DNA of 64,000 nt from Metallosphaera tengchongensis (GCF_013343295.1 NZ_CP049074.1:1345501-1409500); one strand, 5' to 3'. Numbered from the stretch's first letter, positions 45,364-54,348 are shown. The notes: generated from the sequence alone by a model not told the origin. A program made the numbers and translations.

Positions 45364-46113
45364 ATGACCAAAGTTACTTCAACGGAGATAGAAAAGAAGA
45401 GAAGCGCTGATGTTCTAACTTGGGCTAAATCCGTTGATAACGTCATATCTGTCATCCCAAACGTTGTAAGTGTTAATGGTAATACCGTTAAGCTGAAGTT
45501 CACTAGGATGATGTTCTTCTCCTATGAGTCCTCCTTTACGATAAACCCTTCATACGTTGGTAGTGGGCTTATAGAGTACAAGCTAGTTAACGGGAATAAC
45601 GATAATTTTAAGATAATTTTCGTTGCCGAGGATAGGGATAAGGTAAAGATCTCCCTGTCCTATCAGGGGGAGAAGGAGTGGATTGTGAGTAAAAGCCTCC
45701 CCGCAATCCTTGGGGAGATAATTCGTGGAGTTAATAAGGAGCTTTCCAGGGCAAGGGTAGAGGAAAGGAGGATAGACTATTCCGCGAATCTTTCTAAGAT
45801 TTCTTTTCTATCAAAGTTGATACTTAAATCCAAATTAGTTAGTAGTCAAGAGGTCACCTTAAATCAAGGTGAGGTTATAGATTATTTGCAACAGTTAATT
45901 TCAGAGTTTTCGGAGTATCCAATTATCTACATTTCAGGGAGTGGGTCTTCGTCCTTCAGGCTACTCATAGTTAACGGAAACATTTCAGGTGTGTACTTGA
46001 TGAAGGACGGTAAGGAATATTTTGACGAGGAAATCCTTAACGCGTTAAGTGGTACCTTCAAAGTACACGTCTACACAGCTCTATCCCCCAAAGCTCTAGA
46101 GGTGATCTCATGA
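45364..46113 (+). CDS. Hypothetical two-domain protein, SRPBCC-like N-terminus
   Basis: The 249-residue protein is not a named family. Residues 15-135 show the rhythm of a helix-grip (SRPBCC) fold: alternating strands (VKLKFTRMMFFSYESSFTI, GSGLIEYKLV, FKIIFVAEDRDKVKISLSY) and a final long helix (LPAILGEIIRGVNKELSR). The C-terminal part (about 160-249) has a helix and several strands (YPIIYISGSGSSSFRLLIVNG, GVYLMKDGKEYFDEEIL). The stop overlaps the ATG of the next gene by 4 bases, so it is coupled to the metallo-beta-lactamase protein. Confidence 0.6.
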   Translation: MTKVTSTEIEKKRSADVLTWAKSVDNVISVIPNVVSVNGNTVKLKFTRMMFFSYESSFTINPSYVGSGLIEYKLVNGNNDNFKIIFVAEDRDKVKISLSYQGEKEWIVSKSLPAILGEIIRGVNKELSRARVEERRIDYSANLSKISFLSKLILKSKLVSSQEVTLNQGEVIDYLQQLISEFSEYPIIYISGSGSSSFRLLIVNGNISGVYLMKDGKEYFDEEILNALSGTFKVHVYTALSPKALEVIS

Positions 46114-46865
46114 AGTTACACAGACCTTATGTCCTATTTGAAGAAAAGGATCACAGATTCGTCTGGTTAGGTCTGGACGAATCCGAGCACGAGAAGGGAG
46201 TCCTAACCAACCAGTATCTTATAGTGGACGGAGATAAGGGCGCTATCCTAGATCCAGGCGGATACTTTGTTTTTGAAAGGGTCTACGAAAACGTTAAGGA
46301 ATTCGTAAGACCAGAGAACGTGGTTGCTTTACTTTACTCCCATCAGGATCCAGACGTAATAGGTGGACTTAACCTATGGTTAGATGTAACCCCTAACGCT
46401 AAGGTATATGCGTCTGAATTGTGGGAGAGATTTCTGCCTCATCTAGGATTTGAGGCCTCAGGCAGGATTGTGGACATACCGGATCAGGGTATGGATATAC
46501 CAATCGATAGTAATGTTATTAAGGCTGTACCTGCCCATTTCATGCATTCTCCTGGAAATTTCCACTTCTATGATACTAAATCTAAAATTTACTTCTCCGG
46601 CGATCTGGGTGCTGCAGTCTTTCCTGAAGGTAAATGGTACCTCACAGTTGAAAACTTTGAGGAGCACGTGAAGTATATGGAGGGATTTCATAGGAGATAT
46701 ATAGCAACGAAAAAGGCCATCGAAATCTGGCTCAAAAAGATATCTAAACTTGACATTGAGACCATAGCCCCTCAGCACGGTTCGATATTTGAGGGGGAGA
46801 ATGCCAAGAAGTTCTTGAACTGGCTTGCAAGTCTGGATAAGGTGGGCTTAGATCTAATGGAGTAA
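46110..46865 (+). CDS. ODP-type metallo-beta-lactamase-fold protein
   Basis: This 251-residue protein resembles the oxygen-binding di-iron (ODP/FprA-core) branch of the beta-lactamase fold: H78-x-D80-x-D82 in SHQDPDVIGG, H143/H146 in PAHFMHSPGNF, D165 in SGDLGAA and a late histidine in APQHGSIF. In ODP proteins these hold a di-iron site that senses or reduces O2; a hydrolase role is less likely because the first motif is HxDPD, not HxHxDH. There is no flavodoxin domain. Together with the preceding SRPBCC-like gene it could form an oxygen- or redox-responsive pair (inference). Confidence 0.72.
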   Translation: MKLHRPYVLFEEKDHRFVWLGLDESEHEKGVLTNQYLIVDGDKGAILDPGGYFVFERVYENVKEFVRPENVVALLYSHQDPDVIGGLNLWLDVTPNAKVYASELWERFLPHLGFEASGRIVDIPDQGMDIPIDSNVIKAVPAHFMHSPGNFHFYDTKSKIYFSGDLGAAVFPEGKWYLTVENFEEHVKYMEGFHRRYIATKKAIEIWLKKISKLDIETIAPQHGSIFEGENAKKFLNWLASLDKVGLDLME

Positions 46866-47015
46866 CTGCTTAAAATCTATCAACTTTGGCCACCGAGCCC
46901 TAGTTCAAACCGAGTTGTAATGTCAGTTGTATCTAGTCATCAAGAAGAGCGTGTAGCCCAGTAACTGTAGAGGTTCAATGTACGAACCGGAGAAAAGTTT
47001 CCGTGATAAAGAGAC

Positions 47016-47046
47016 GGAAAATCTCGCCCTTTATAGGGAAGGTCAG
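47016..47046 (+). repeat. IS200/IS605 right-end-like hairpin, copy 3, with possible tnpB tail upstream
   Basis: CGGAAAATCTCGCCC-TTTA-TAGGGAAGG matches the hairpin family in plus orientation. The sequence directly upstream (46915-47015) reads as a coding remnant with PVTVEVQCTNRRKVS in one frame, which may be the tail of a tnpB. The link is suggestive only. Confidence 0.42.
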
Positions 47047-47079
47047 AGCGGTTTGGCGATTGACCCCGTTTAGACACCA

Positions 47080-48114
47080 TCACTTTCCGCTTACCTTAGA
47101 GTTATCTCTGAGTTCTATGAAAACTATCGAAGAGAGCACAGTTAACATCAATAATGTCAACAAGGCGGAATTTATCCTTACGTTTCCTAGGCCAACAAGC
47201 ACTGGTATGAGAAAACCTGATATTGACGCCAAGTTCATTGAAGGTCCTATTTTCCTAGGTTCCACCCCCATTGATCTGACCATGATGGGCAACACTGCGT
47301 TTATACCTAACCCTAGAACTGTGAAAGCGGCGAGCAACCAGGGGTAGGACGAGATGAAGGCCACGAAGCCTAAGCCTCCAACCAAGGGTAAAACGAATAA
47401 GGCAACGTACCTTATCCTCCTCACGAAAGACATTCCAATATACGCTAGAAAAGAGACGGAGTAAGACGCAATTGTCTCCATAACTGACTCGGAACCTAGA
47501 ATAGAGGGGATTACCTGGAGGATGTAGGCTGGTTCTAAGCCTAAAAGAAAGACCAGTAATGCCTTTGCTGAAAGGGCTATCCTACTCCCCTTCACTGCTA
47601 CCCTATTTTCCGCTCTCCCAACGAATAAAAATGAAGCCAAGAGAGCAGAGCTTGGTAGTAACATGTATTTCCCAAGGAGAGAGTCGCTCACAGCTGACAA
47701 GACCCATCCAAGGGCCCATCCTCCCATCGTTAGTCCCACTACAACGTTGCTCCCACTTTCGCTTGCTAACCTCATGGACTCTGATGTAGTTAAACCAAAT
47801 AAGATCCCAGAGATAACCCTAAGCGCGAGCAGAACGTCGAAGTTTCCTGTAAAGCTCTCCACTAGGTTAACTGAGCCCAACAGTCCCAGCGTACCAAACA
47901 TCAACCTGTTGGTTCCAAACCTGTACAGCAAGTTATACGTTATGGGGGTGAAGATCCTTCCTATGAACGGGGCTCCGATCAGGATATAGCTCAAGGGGTT
48001 GTTGTAATTTAAATAGTTTAAGTAGAATATAAAATTCATCACGGTGTAGGAGGAGAGGGAAAACCCGATTATCGGAAGTAACACGTTACTTGTCATGGAG
48101 GTCTGCTTAGACAT
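47080..48114 (-). CDS. MFS-like transporter
   Basis: A 344-residue membrane protein with ten to eleven hydrophobic segments, MFS-like arrangement (YNLLYRFGTNRLMFGTLGLLG loop; ISGILFGLTTSESMRLA) but with weak loop motifs. It is shorter than typical MFS carriers (about 400) and may have lost a helix pair. Substrate unknown. Monocistronic with an A/T-rich upstream region (48120-48170). Confidence 0.72.
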   Translation of the reverse strand: MSKQTSMTSNVLLPIIGFSLSSYTVMNFIFYLNYLNYNNPLSYILIGAPFIGRIFTPITYNLLYRFGTNRLMFGTLGLLGSVNLVESFTGNFDVLLALRVISGILFGLTTSESMRLASESGSNVVVGLTMGGWALGWVLSAVSDSLLGKYMLLPSSALLASFLFVGRAENRVAVKGSRIALSAKALLVFLLGLEPAYILQVIPSILGSESVMETIASYSVSFLAYIGMSFVRRIRYVALFVLPLVGGLGFVAFISSYPWLLAAFTVLGLGINAVLPIMVRSMGVEPRKIGPSMNLASISGFLIPVLVGLGNVRINSALLTLLMLTVLSSIVFIELRDNSKVSGK

Positions 48115-48247
48115 TTCAACCTAAATTTAAGCTTTAAAGTTAGAATTTAAGCAAAACATTGATTTTGTGCATATTATTTTAAGCTTTGGAGATCTGTTAT
48201 TATCTTTTTGTACAGTCTTAGGATAATGGAATAAACCTCTACTCTCG

Positions 48248-48291
48248 AGACCCCTCCTTTCAGGATAAGGGAGGGGATGATGTCTCCCTTA
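48248..48291 (+). repeat. IS200/IS605 right-end-like hairpin, copy 4
   Basis: CGAGACCCCTCC-TTTCAGGATAA-GGGAGGGG-ATGATGTC retains a CCCTCC/GGGAGG stem and the ATGATGTC end found after such hairpins in IS200/IS605 right ends. It lies 50 bases upstream of the ACT-domain gene and is not accompanied by a transposase gene. Confidence 0.42.
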
Positions 48292-48342
48292 GCTCCGCAT
48301 CCAGACATCAACTTAAAAACACAAGAACTAAATCCAAAATAG

Positions 48343-48615
48343 ATGGAGACAGCAATAGTTGTAGTCATAGGGGCCGACAAGCCTGGAATTGTGGCTGGGA
48401 TCTCTTCTAAGCTAGCGGAGAGGAACGTGAACATCATAGACATTACTCAGACCGTCCTTCGCGGAATTTTCACCATGATAATGGTAGTCGATCTAGATAC
48501 AGGTAATGTTGGGATAGGAAAGTTAAGGGAGGAGCTTCAGGCAAAAGGCAAGGAGTTGGGGGTGGAGGTGCTGGTATACCACGGGGAAGTTTTCAAATTC
48601 ATGGAGAGGGTCTAA
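48343..48615 (+). CDS. ACT-domain protein (UPF0237 family)
   Basis: This 90-residue protein is a single ACT domain: AIVVVIGADKPGIVAGISSKLAERNVNIIDITQTV, then FTMIMVVDL, in the beta-alpha-beta-beta-alpha-beta order, ending with VYHGEVFKFMERV. ACT domains sense amino acids or other small ligands. The protein is always found in a pair with the UPF0210 protein encoded one base position downstream, so the two are probably a regulatory and an enzymatic or binding subunit. ACTTAAAAAC near 48310 may be its TATA box. Confidence 0.88.
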   Translation: METAIVVVIGADKPGIVAGISSKLAERNVNIIDITQTVLRGIFTMIMVVDLDTGNVGIGKLREELQAKGKELGVEVLVYHGEVFKFMERV

Positions 48616-49956
48616 TTGAAGTACACCGCAGATGAGATGGGAGAAGTAATAAACATGCTCAGCTGGGAGGATCTCGATATCAGGTCAGTGACTCTCAGCG
48701 TTAACACGCTTTACGCTGTCTCCGACTCCCCAGAGAGGTCTTTGGAGAAACTCTCGTACCTTCAAGGTCCACTAACTAGGTTCTCTGAGGCTGTGGACCA
48801 CGTACAGGAGAAACTAGGAGTAAAGATTGTGACTAAACGAGTTGCGGTGTCTCCGGTCCAGTACTTCCTAGAGCCTATACCAGACACCGAATACGCGTTA
48901 AGACTAGGAAGGAAATTAGATGAGATCGCATTTAAGTCTAGGATAGACTACATAGGCGGGTTCTCAGCCTACGCTGACAGGGGTCTGGGGAGGGGATCTT
49001 ACGTACTTCTTCTATCCCTCCACGAGGTCATGAACTCTACCCAGAGACTCTCTGGAATGCTTAACTCAGCCTCCACTCAAGAAGGACTTAACGTTGACGC
49101 TGTGAAGATGTTCGTGGACGAAATCATGAAAATGTCCCCCTACGCCTCCTCTAGGGTTGCGATAATGGCAAACTCTCCTCAAGACTCGCCCTTTGTCCCG
49201 TCCGCCCATCACGGGAGGGGCATGCCCAACGCCTCCATAAACATTGCTGTCAGTGGTCCTGGTGCGATAGTCGGAGCGATTAGGAGGAGCCGACCCTCAA
49301 CCTTCCAGGAGCTCTACGAAGTGGTCAAGAAAGCGTCGTTCAAAGTAACTAGACTAGGGGAACTGGTAGGAAGGACCGTCTCCGAGGAACTTGGAGTTCA
49401 AATGGGGTCGGTGGATCTCTCCTTGGCTCCCTCACCTGCAGTGAGGGATAGCGTCGCGGAGATTGTGGAGAGCATGGGTATCTCCAAGATAGGAGGTCAC
49501 GGCTCGGTCACAGCGTTGGCCCTTCTCATGGACGCTGTGAAGAAGGGAGGCTCCATGGCGACAAATCTGGTGGGTGGACTAAGCAGCGCATTCATTCCTG
49601 TAAGTGAGGACTCCATCATGGCCAATAGAATGAAAGAAGGTTACCTAGAGGTTAATGACCTGCTGGCCATGTCAGCGGTATGCAACAGTGGCATCGACAT
49701 GGTTGGAGTGAGTAGAGATGAGGGACACGACAAGGTGACTGCTCTGATCCTAGACGTGCTCTCCATGGGTTTGATACTAAATAAGATACTTGGCGTAAGG
49801 GTAATACCACTCGACGGGAAGCCCGGGGATGAGGTTGACCTTGGAGGGCTCCTGGGAAAGGTGGTGATTGCTAGGCTTAAGCCAGTGGACGTGAGGGATT
49901 TTACTTCAAAGACCGGTTTCATGCCAACTCCAGTGAAGAGGTTAGAGACGGGCTAA
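48616..49956 (+). CDS. UPF0210 (DUF711) family protein
   Basis: A 446-residue protein starting at TTG directly after the ACT gene stop. It carries the family segments [10 protein letters not shown]-like start ([11 protein letters not shown]), [51 protein letters not shown] and [15 protein letters not shown]. The fold is related to glycyl-radical-enzyme-like barrels of unknown activity, with a possible role in formate or amino acid metabolism. Functional assignment is lacking in all organisms. Pairing with an ACT protein suggests ligand control. Confidence 0.9.
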   Translation: MKYTADEMGEVINMLSWEDLDIRSVTLSVNTLYAVSDSPERSLEKLSYLQGPLTRFSEAVDHVQEKLGVKIVTKRVAVSPVQYFLEPIPDTEYALRLGRKLDEIAFKSRIDYIGGFSAYADRGLGRGSYVLLLSLHEVMNSTQRLSGMLNSASTQEGLNVDAVKMFVDEIMKMSPYASSRVAIMANSPQDSPFVPSAHHGRGMPNASINIAVSGPGAIVGAIRRSRPSTFQELYEVVKKASFKVTRLGELVGRTVSEELGVQMGSVDLSLAPSPAVRDSVAEIVESMGISKIGGHGSVTALALLMDAVKKGGSMATNLVGGLSSAFIPVSEDSIMANRMKEGYLEVNDLLAMSAVCNSGIDMVGVSRDEGHDKVTALILDVLSMGLILNKILGVRVIPLDGKPGDEVDLGGLLGKVVIARLKPVDVRDFTSKTGFMPTPVKRLETG

Positions 49957-50088
49957 TAGGTGAATTAGGGACCTTGATTAAGTTGTCTAAGGCTGGATTA
50001 ATTCCTGTCAGTTCTAAACCAAATATTAAGTTTCTCTTTTATTGAAGAATCTGAAAAACCAGGGGTATAACCCTGTTGGTTATATTCA

Positions 50089-51537
50089 CTAACTAGTGTA
50101 CTTCCTCTCCAAGTAGTCCACTAACCTCTCAGGATTATAGACCTCCCCGAAGGACTTAGCCAACAGCTCCCTAGGTGAGTACACTGCACCGTACTTACAA
50201 ATCTTCTGGGAGAGGAAGCTTTTGATCCCGTCAATGTCCTTATTCTCAACCCTAGAGGGTAAGTCCCCCATACCGTGGTAAAGCGTTGCTGAGAGAACGT
50301 TGCCGAGGGTATACGTGGGGAAGTACCCGAAGCTCCCCTGAGACCAATGGATGTCCTGCAATACCCCTTCGCCGTCACTCCTTGGTCTAACTCCGAGGTA
50401 CTTATCCATAAAGTCGTTCCACAGAGAAGGAAGGTCGTTGACCTCGAGCTTTCCAGAGATTAGACCCTTCTCTATTTCATATCTGAGGGCTATGTGAAGG
50501 TTGTACGTCACCTCGTCCGCGTCCACCCTGATCAAACTGGGCCTAACTAAGTTAAAGTACTTAAACAGGGACTCCTCGTCAACCTCAAGGTTAAGGTACC
50601 TCTTGACCAATGGGTATATCACCTTCACGAACTCTCTACTCCTGCCTACCACGTTCTCCCAAAAACGGGACTGCGATTCGTGAATGCCCGTGGACGCTCC
50701 CCCAGCAACCGGAGTCATCTCGTATGAAGGGTCGACCATTAATTCGTACATGGCGTGACCGGACTCGTGGATTACAGAGAATAAGGTGTTCCTGAAGTCA
50801 ACCCCCTCGTACCTCGTGGTGATCCTGACGTCCTTGGAGGAAATCCTTATGGTAAAGGGATGAGCTGAGACGTCCATCCTAAAGGAGTCAGTGGGCATCT
50901 TTAGGATCTTGAGGACCTCCTCGTTGACCCTCTGCATCAATGAGCTATCGTATTTATAGTCTTGGAGCGGATGAGAGCTTGGGAAATAACCTTCGTCCTC
51001 CACCTTATCTAACACCTTTTTAATGTTTGGGACGAGGTAGGAGAAGACCCTGTCCAGGTCCTGTGTGGTAATCCCTTCCTCGTAAAGGTCCACTAGGGCG
51101 TCGTATGGCTCCCTACTGTAGCCGAGCTTCTCAGCTACTTGGCGCTGAAGTTCCACTATCTTCTCCAAGTAGGGTCTAAAGGACGGGAAGTCCGAGTCCC
51201 TTTTGGACTTCCTCCAGACTACTACTGCCTTGGAGGTCAGTCTATCGAGCTCCTCAGTGATCTCCTTGGGAACTGCAGTATAAAATTTCAAGCTCCTCCT
51301 GAGGACCCTTATCACCCCCTTGCCAAAATCGTCTAGGCTGGACTCGTCCACCCTGTTGACGTCGTCCTTTAAGGAAAGCACTAGCTCACGGACCATGGTG
51401 GAGATGTTCGCAATTGCCTCTCCCCTCAGGCTAGATCCCTGCTCAGGCATGTAGGTCTCCAAGTCCCAGCTCATGAGCGAAAGGGAATGATTTAGGGACC
51501 AGACTTTCCTATACTTCTCAAGAATTTGCTGAAGCAT
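50089..51537 (-). CDS. Carboxypeptidase Taq (M32 metallopeptidase)
   Basis: This 482-residue enzyme has the M32 zinc motif H257-E-S-G-H261 (IHESGHAMYEL) and, about 30 residues on, the IHESQSRFWEN motif containing the third ligand. The LSWDLETYMPEQG-like start, the HPFTIRISSKDVRITTRY block and the LHIALRYEIEKGLISG and DIHWSQGSFGYFPTY blocks complete the family. It removes C-terminal residues from peptides in the cytoplasm and is usually thermostable. Length is normal (about 490-500). Monocistronic. Confidence 0.92.
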   Translation of the reverse strand: MLQQILEKYRKVWSLNHSLSLMSWDLETYMPEQGSSLRGEAIANISTMVRELVLSLKDDVNRVDESSLDDFGKGVIRVLRRSLKFYTAVPKEITEELDRLTSKAVVVWRKSKRDSDFPSFRPYLEKIVELQRQVAEKLGYSREPYDALVDLYEEGITTQDLDRVFSYLVPNIKKVLDKVEDEGYFPSSHPLQDYKYDSSLMQRVNEEVLKILKMPTDSFRMDVSAHPFTIRISSKDVRITTRYEGVDFRNTLFSVIHESGHAMYELMVDPSYEMTPVAGGASTGIHESQSRFWENVVGRSREFVKVIYPLVKRYLNLEVDEESLFKYFNLVRPSLIRVDADEVTYNLHIALRYEIEKGLISGKLEVNDLPSLWNDFMDKYLGVRPRSDGEGVLQDIHWSQGSFGYFPTYTLGNVLSATLYHGMGDLPSRVENKDIDGIKSFLSQKICKYGAVYSPRELLAKSFGEVYNPERLVDYLERKYTS

Positions 51538-51647
51538 AACATTGTTACACTTGGTGATATTTTAACGTTGGCATCCCCTCGGTGAGTACTTAGTCCACAT
51601 ACAGATCTTGGAAAACGCTTAAAGCGGAGCGGAACTAGACTAGACTG

Positions 51648-52652
51648 TTGAAAAGGAGAGCCCAGTTCCTCGCCATTGCGTTGAACGCTAGTGCACCCCT
51701 CTCTTTAGCCACTCTACACGAGAGCCTTACAGGTTCTATTCTTACAGCTCTGGTCTTGCTCCCTTTAGGGGTCTCGCTCTACATCTTCTTGAAGGGTGGG
51801 TGGCCTGAACTAGGTCTTTACGATGTTGTAAAGGACTCTAGGCTGGGTAACCTACAGCTTATCTCCTGGTTCGCCAGTTACTTCCTTTACTTGTCTTACA
51901 CCATAGACTACGCTGTGTTTTACGACTTCCCAGGGGGGGCTCTTGTGCGATACGCGACCTTAGTCCTCCTACTGGTCATGACCTCTACCCTCCTTCTCCA
52001 GAGGTTTCAAGGCATCCTAATTCCCCTTGCTGCCCTTCAGGTCATCCTAGTGTTTTTTGGTTGGCATGCGTCCTTTCCTGGGGTCTCGCTCCCAAATTTC
52101 ACCGATCTCCTTAACTCTTCCCTCCTCTTAGTATGCGTCACGTTGATACCCTACTTAAAAGTGGAGAGGGGTTCAGCGTCCATCATTCCTCTTTCCTTGG
52201 TAACTGGGCTCCTATTCCTTACCATAGGCTCCTTTCTGGAGACCAATAACTCCGACCTTTACCAAGGTGTCTCCATGTTGGGCTTGGTGGCTCTAGAGGC
52301 CATTGCAGTTGGAAGGGTCTCTAAAGCCATGAGGATAAGGGGAGAATGGGCAGTGGGGGCTTTCCTGGGGACATCTTTAATCAGTTTAATTTCCCCCTTG
52401 ACCTACTACAACCTCACCATAGCGCCTTCCGTCTTCTTGCTTTACCTTTCCCTTCTAATAGCCTTTGTCTCCATGAAGTTAAGGGGATACTTCAGATTGT
52501 TCTCCCTAGTCACAGCCGTGGTGATGGGGTACGGGCTCTACCAATCGGTTGTCGTGGGGGATCCAACGCAAGTACTGGAGATCGCAGTGGGATTCCTCCT
52601 GGTGGTTGTGTTCTCCCTTCTTCTCGGGACTAGGTGGGTTAGGGGGTCTTGA
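51648..52652 (+). CDS. Polytopic membrane protein, 334 residues, unknown
   Basis: The protein has about ten hydrophobic segments spread evenly, few charges and no loop motif of a known carrier family. It starts at TTG 51648 (KRRAQFLAIALNASAPLSLA) with an A/T-poor but plausible CTTAAAGC box about 25 bases upstream. Such proteins occur in Sulfolobales as uncharacterised membrane proteins. No functional partner is adjacent, as the next kilobase is decayed sequence. Confidence 0.6.
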   Translation: MKRRAQFLAIALNASAPLSLATLHESLTGSILTALVLLPLGVSLYIFLKGGWPELGLYDVVKDSRLGNLQLISWFASYFLYLSYTIDYAVFYDFPGGALVRYATLVLLLVMTSTLLLQRFQGILIPLAALQVILVFFGWHASFPGVSLPNFTDLLNSSLLLVCVTLIPYLKVERGSASIIPLSLVTGLLFLTIGSFLETNNSDLYQGVSMLGLVALEAIAVGRVSKAMRIRGEWAVGAFLGTSLISLISPLTYYNLTIAPSVFLLYLSLLIAFVSMKLRGYFRLFSLVTAVVMGYGLYQSVVVGDPTQVLEIAVGFLLVVVFSLLLGTRWVRGS

Positions 52653-53005
52653 AATTGGCCTGTCACAAGTCCTTAAAATTGATGCTGGCACGGACTTCCT
52701 ATCCTTGCTGAAGTGAACCTTTTTCAGCAGTTTTCCTTTTGGTTGCTCCCTACCTACCTTAAAAGGCGTGGCTTTCTTTTCCTCCGTTTATAATATAGTT
52801 TGAAATAAAAATAGAATATACTGCAATATAAACAGAAAATGTAGAAGACTAAATTCTGGCACTCCTTAAGGTCGCTAGGCAGGAAAAGGCTGGAGTAGTC
52901 GCGATAAAACTCCGAAGACCTTTTTCCTCCTTGAGAAATAGTTACGAGTAGACCTGGGCTTACCCGGCCAAAAACTCTGACATATCATGATCGATCAAAT
53001 CTATT
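52653..53005. other. Gene-free stretch at the start of the decayed region
   Basis: No intact gene. It holds a right-end-like hairpin (52745-52778) and A/T-rich sequence. Scattered short frames (around 52860-52960) are not convincing. The frame of the pseudogene at 53006 becomes visible only at the right edge. Confidence 0.4.
52745..52778 (-). repeat. IS200/IS605 right-end-like hairpin, copy 5
   Basis: GCTCCCTACCTACC-TTAAAA-GGCGTGG-CTTTCT fits the consensus in minus orientation (as in copy 1). First of five copies in the 52.7-56.4 kb stretch. Confidence 0.45.
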
Positions 53006-53510
53006 GTGGAATTCACGGATAAGATTCAAGAGAAGGATCTGGCTAAGACTTTCGAGTATATCTCAAAATATCTAGATAATGATGCGATTAATATAAGGTA
53101 TGAAAAATATAATGATGTAAGGAGCAAGGCACTCAGCACGGCTGGAGGATTCGTCAATTTAATTGTCCCTATTATAGACCCCTTACCAAGATCTATCCCA
53201 CAAATTGGGTTAAAGAAAAACACGTAGACCGATTTATCCCTTTCGTTAGATACCTGATTATAAAGTTTTTAGACCTCCTAATCACAGCCCACTATTTATC
53301 GCATGCAGTAAACGAAGGCTTTTACATAGCTGGAATGGACCAGCAAATGGAAGAGTATATGGAGGTATAAGGAAACACCAAGAGGAAATAATGAACATAC
53401 TCAACAACATTGGTGAAGAATTTAACAAGTTCATCGAGGACAGGAGGCTCTCAGAGTTTTTCGAAACTCTAGAAGAATATTTCCGCAATCAGTTAAACGA
53501 AAAAGACTAA
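53006..53510 (+). pseudogene. Frameshifted gene, about 165 residues, paralogue at 55750
   Basis: Three consecutive frames join into one protein: EFTDKIQEKDLAKTFEYISKY from GTG 53006, then (after a shift near 53205) VDRFIPFVRYLIIKFLDLL and GFYIAGMDQQMEEYME, then (after a one-base deletion near 53367) HQEEIMNILNNIGEEFNKF ending at 53510. The last two parts match the reverse-strand copy at 55750-55974 closely at base level (my estimate by eye is above 80% over about 140 bases), which shows the missing base. The protein family is not recognised; it is mostly helical. Its end overlaps the convergent endonuclease gene by a few bases. Confidence 0.7.
53314..53456 (+). repeat. Arm of an imperfect inverted repeat (other arm 55752-55900)
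   Basis: About 143 bases here match the reverse complement of 55752-55900. Blocks such as GGACCAGCAAATG, GAGTATATGGAGG, GAGGAAATAATGAACA and GAAGAATTTAACAAGTTCAT are identical in both. The arms bracket 2.3 kb holding an endonuclease gene, a C/D box sRNA, a small ORF and an ArcS-like gene. They are coding remnants, not simple terminal repeats. Confidence 0.7.
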
Positions 53511-54124
53511 CTCTCTTCAACCTCTCTTTCCACTTCCTCCCTCAACCTCTTCTTCGTTTCCTCCAGGACTTCACTGAAGTTTATGACCTCATACCTGACC
53601 CTCTTCATGTTTATGGCATCCCTCACTTTCCTCTCGTTTGTGTTCAGGTTCTGGTTCCCAGTCTTCACCTCGAAGAAGATTATCTCTACCTCCTTGTCGT
53701 CAGACAGTCCCTTGAAAGCTATGAAGTCCACAGGGGATCCAAGGTGCCTGAAGTCTTTCGGATTTACGTTATAACGGCCAGCGACGAGGAAGGGTGCAAA
53801 CTCCTCGCCAATCCTCCCTAAGACCGTGTTAGCCGACTTCGATAGGGCGTCCTTCCGTATTTGTCTCTCAGCCTCGTTCTTCCACTTCTCGAGTTCAGCC
53901 TGAAACTTATCCCGGGCAACCTGTTCTATCTGCGTCCTGAGCTGATCGGTATGCTGTCTGACCCACTGCTCGAACTGGGCCTGGGCCTGCTGCTGGGCCT
54001 GTATGCGGGCCTGTTGCTGGGCCTCTTGTTGGATCTGCCTCGTCTTCCTGGAATAGTATATAACGGTCGCCACTAACACGAGAAAGAGGACGAGGGCTAA
54101 GACGCTACCAATATCGACTGCCAT
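53507..54124 (-). CDS. Membrane-anchored Holliday-junction-resolvase-like endonuclease (PF10107 type)
   Basis: The 205-residue protein has an N-terminal membrane segment (residues 6-25), a Gln/Ala-rich coiled coil (about 30-100) and a C-terminal nuclease-like domain. The domain shows GRIGEEFAPFL, the acidic D in LGSPVDFIAF and the E-x-K pair in IIFFEVKTGNQNLN, as in PD-(D/E)xK nucleases related to archaeal Hjc. The membrane anchor with coiled coil is typical of the predicted endonuclease family PF10107. Biological role is unknown. It is convergent with the pseudogene at 53006-53510. Confidence 0.75.
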   Translation of the reverse strand: MAVDIGSVLALVLFLVLVATVIYYSRKTRQIQQEAQQQARIQAQQQAQAQFEQWVRQHTDQLRTQIEQVARDKFQAELEKWKNEAERQIRKDALSKSANTVLGRIGEEFAPFLVAGRYNVNPKDFRHLGSPVDFIAFKGLSDDKEVEIIFFEVKTGNQNLNTNERKVRDAINMKRVRYEVINFSEVLEETKKRLREEVEREVEES

Positions 54125-54157
54125 GATTTCTTTACGTAATACCGCCTAAAAAAGATG

Positions 54158-54186
54158 AAGGCCTTCCCCTTTAGGGCGAGATTTAC
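54158..54186 (+). repeat. IS200/IS605 right-end-like hairpin, copy 6
   Basis: AAGGCCTTCCCC-TTTA-GGGCGAG-ATTTA fits the consensus in plus orientation with a mismatched stem. It lies just upstream of the endonuclease start and 60 bases before the sRNA promoter. Confidence 0.4.
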
Positions 54187-54243
54187 TGTTTTGTCATAAT
54201 ATTCCAATTGCGATACTAACGATTATAACGTACAAAACGATAA

Positions 54244-54256
54244 GTATTTAAATAAG
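54244..54256 (+). promoter_or_regulatory. TATA box of the C/D box sRNA
   Basis: GTATTTAAATAAG is centred about 25 bases upstream of the first base of the sRNA terminal stem (54275). This spacing is the one expected for archaeal TBP/TFB promoters, which argues that the sRNA is transcribed as an independent gene. Confidence 0.6.
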
Positions 54257-54274
54257 TTATTGCAGAAGTAGAAT

Positions 54275-54348
54275 TAGGGAGTGGGGGATGATGAACGCTT
54301 GACACACAGAGAGGTGAAGAACCCTTGTGGGACTGACCCCACTCCCTA
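54275..54348 (+). ncRNA. C/D box sRNA (2'-O-methylation guide)
   Basis: The order of elements is textbook: C box ATGATGA (54288-54294), 12-base guide (54295-54306), D' box CAGA (54307-54310), 3-base spacer, C' box GTGAAGA (54314-54320), 12-base guide (54321-54332), D box CTGA (54333-54336). A perfect 12-bp terminal stem (TAGGGAGTGGGG with CCCCACTCCCTA) encloses them, unusually long for archaeal sRNAs. A TATA box lies 25 bases upstream. The two guides would pair with 5'-TGTGTCAAGCGT and 5'-TCCCACAAGGGT; by the box+5 rule the targeted bases are T5 and A5 of these. Targets were not identified. Confidence 0.8.
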
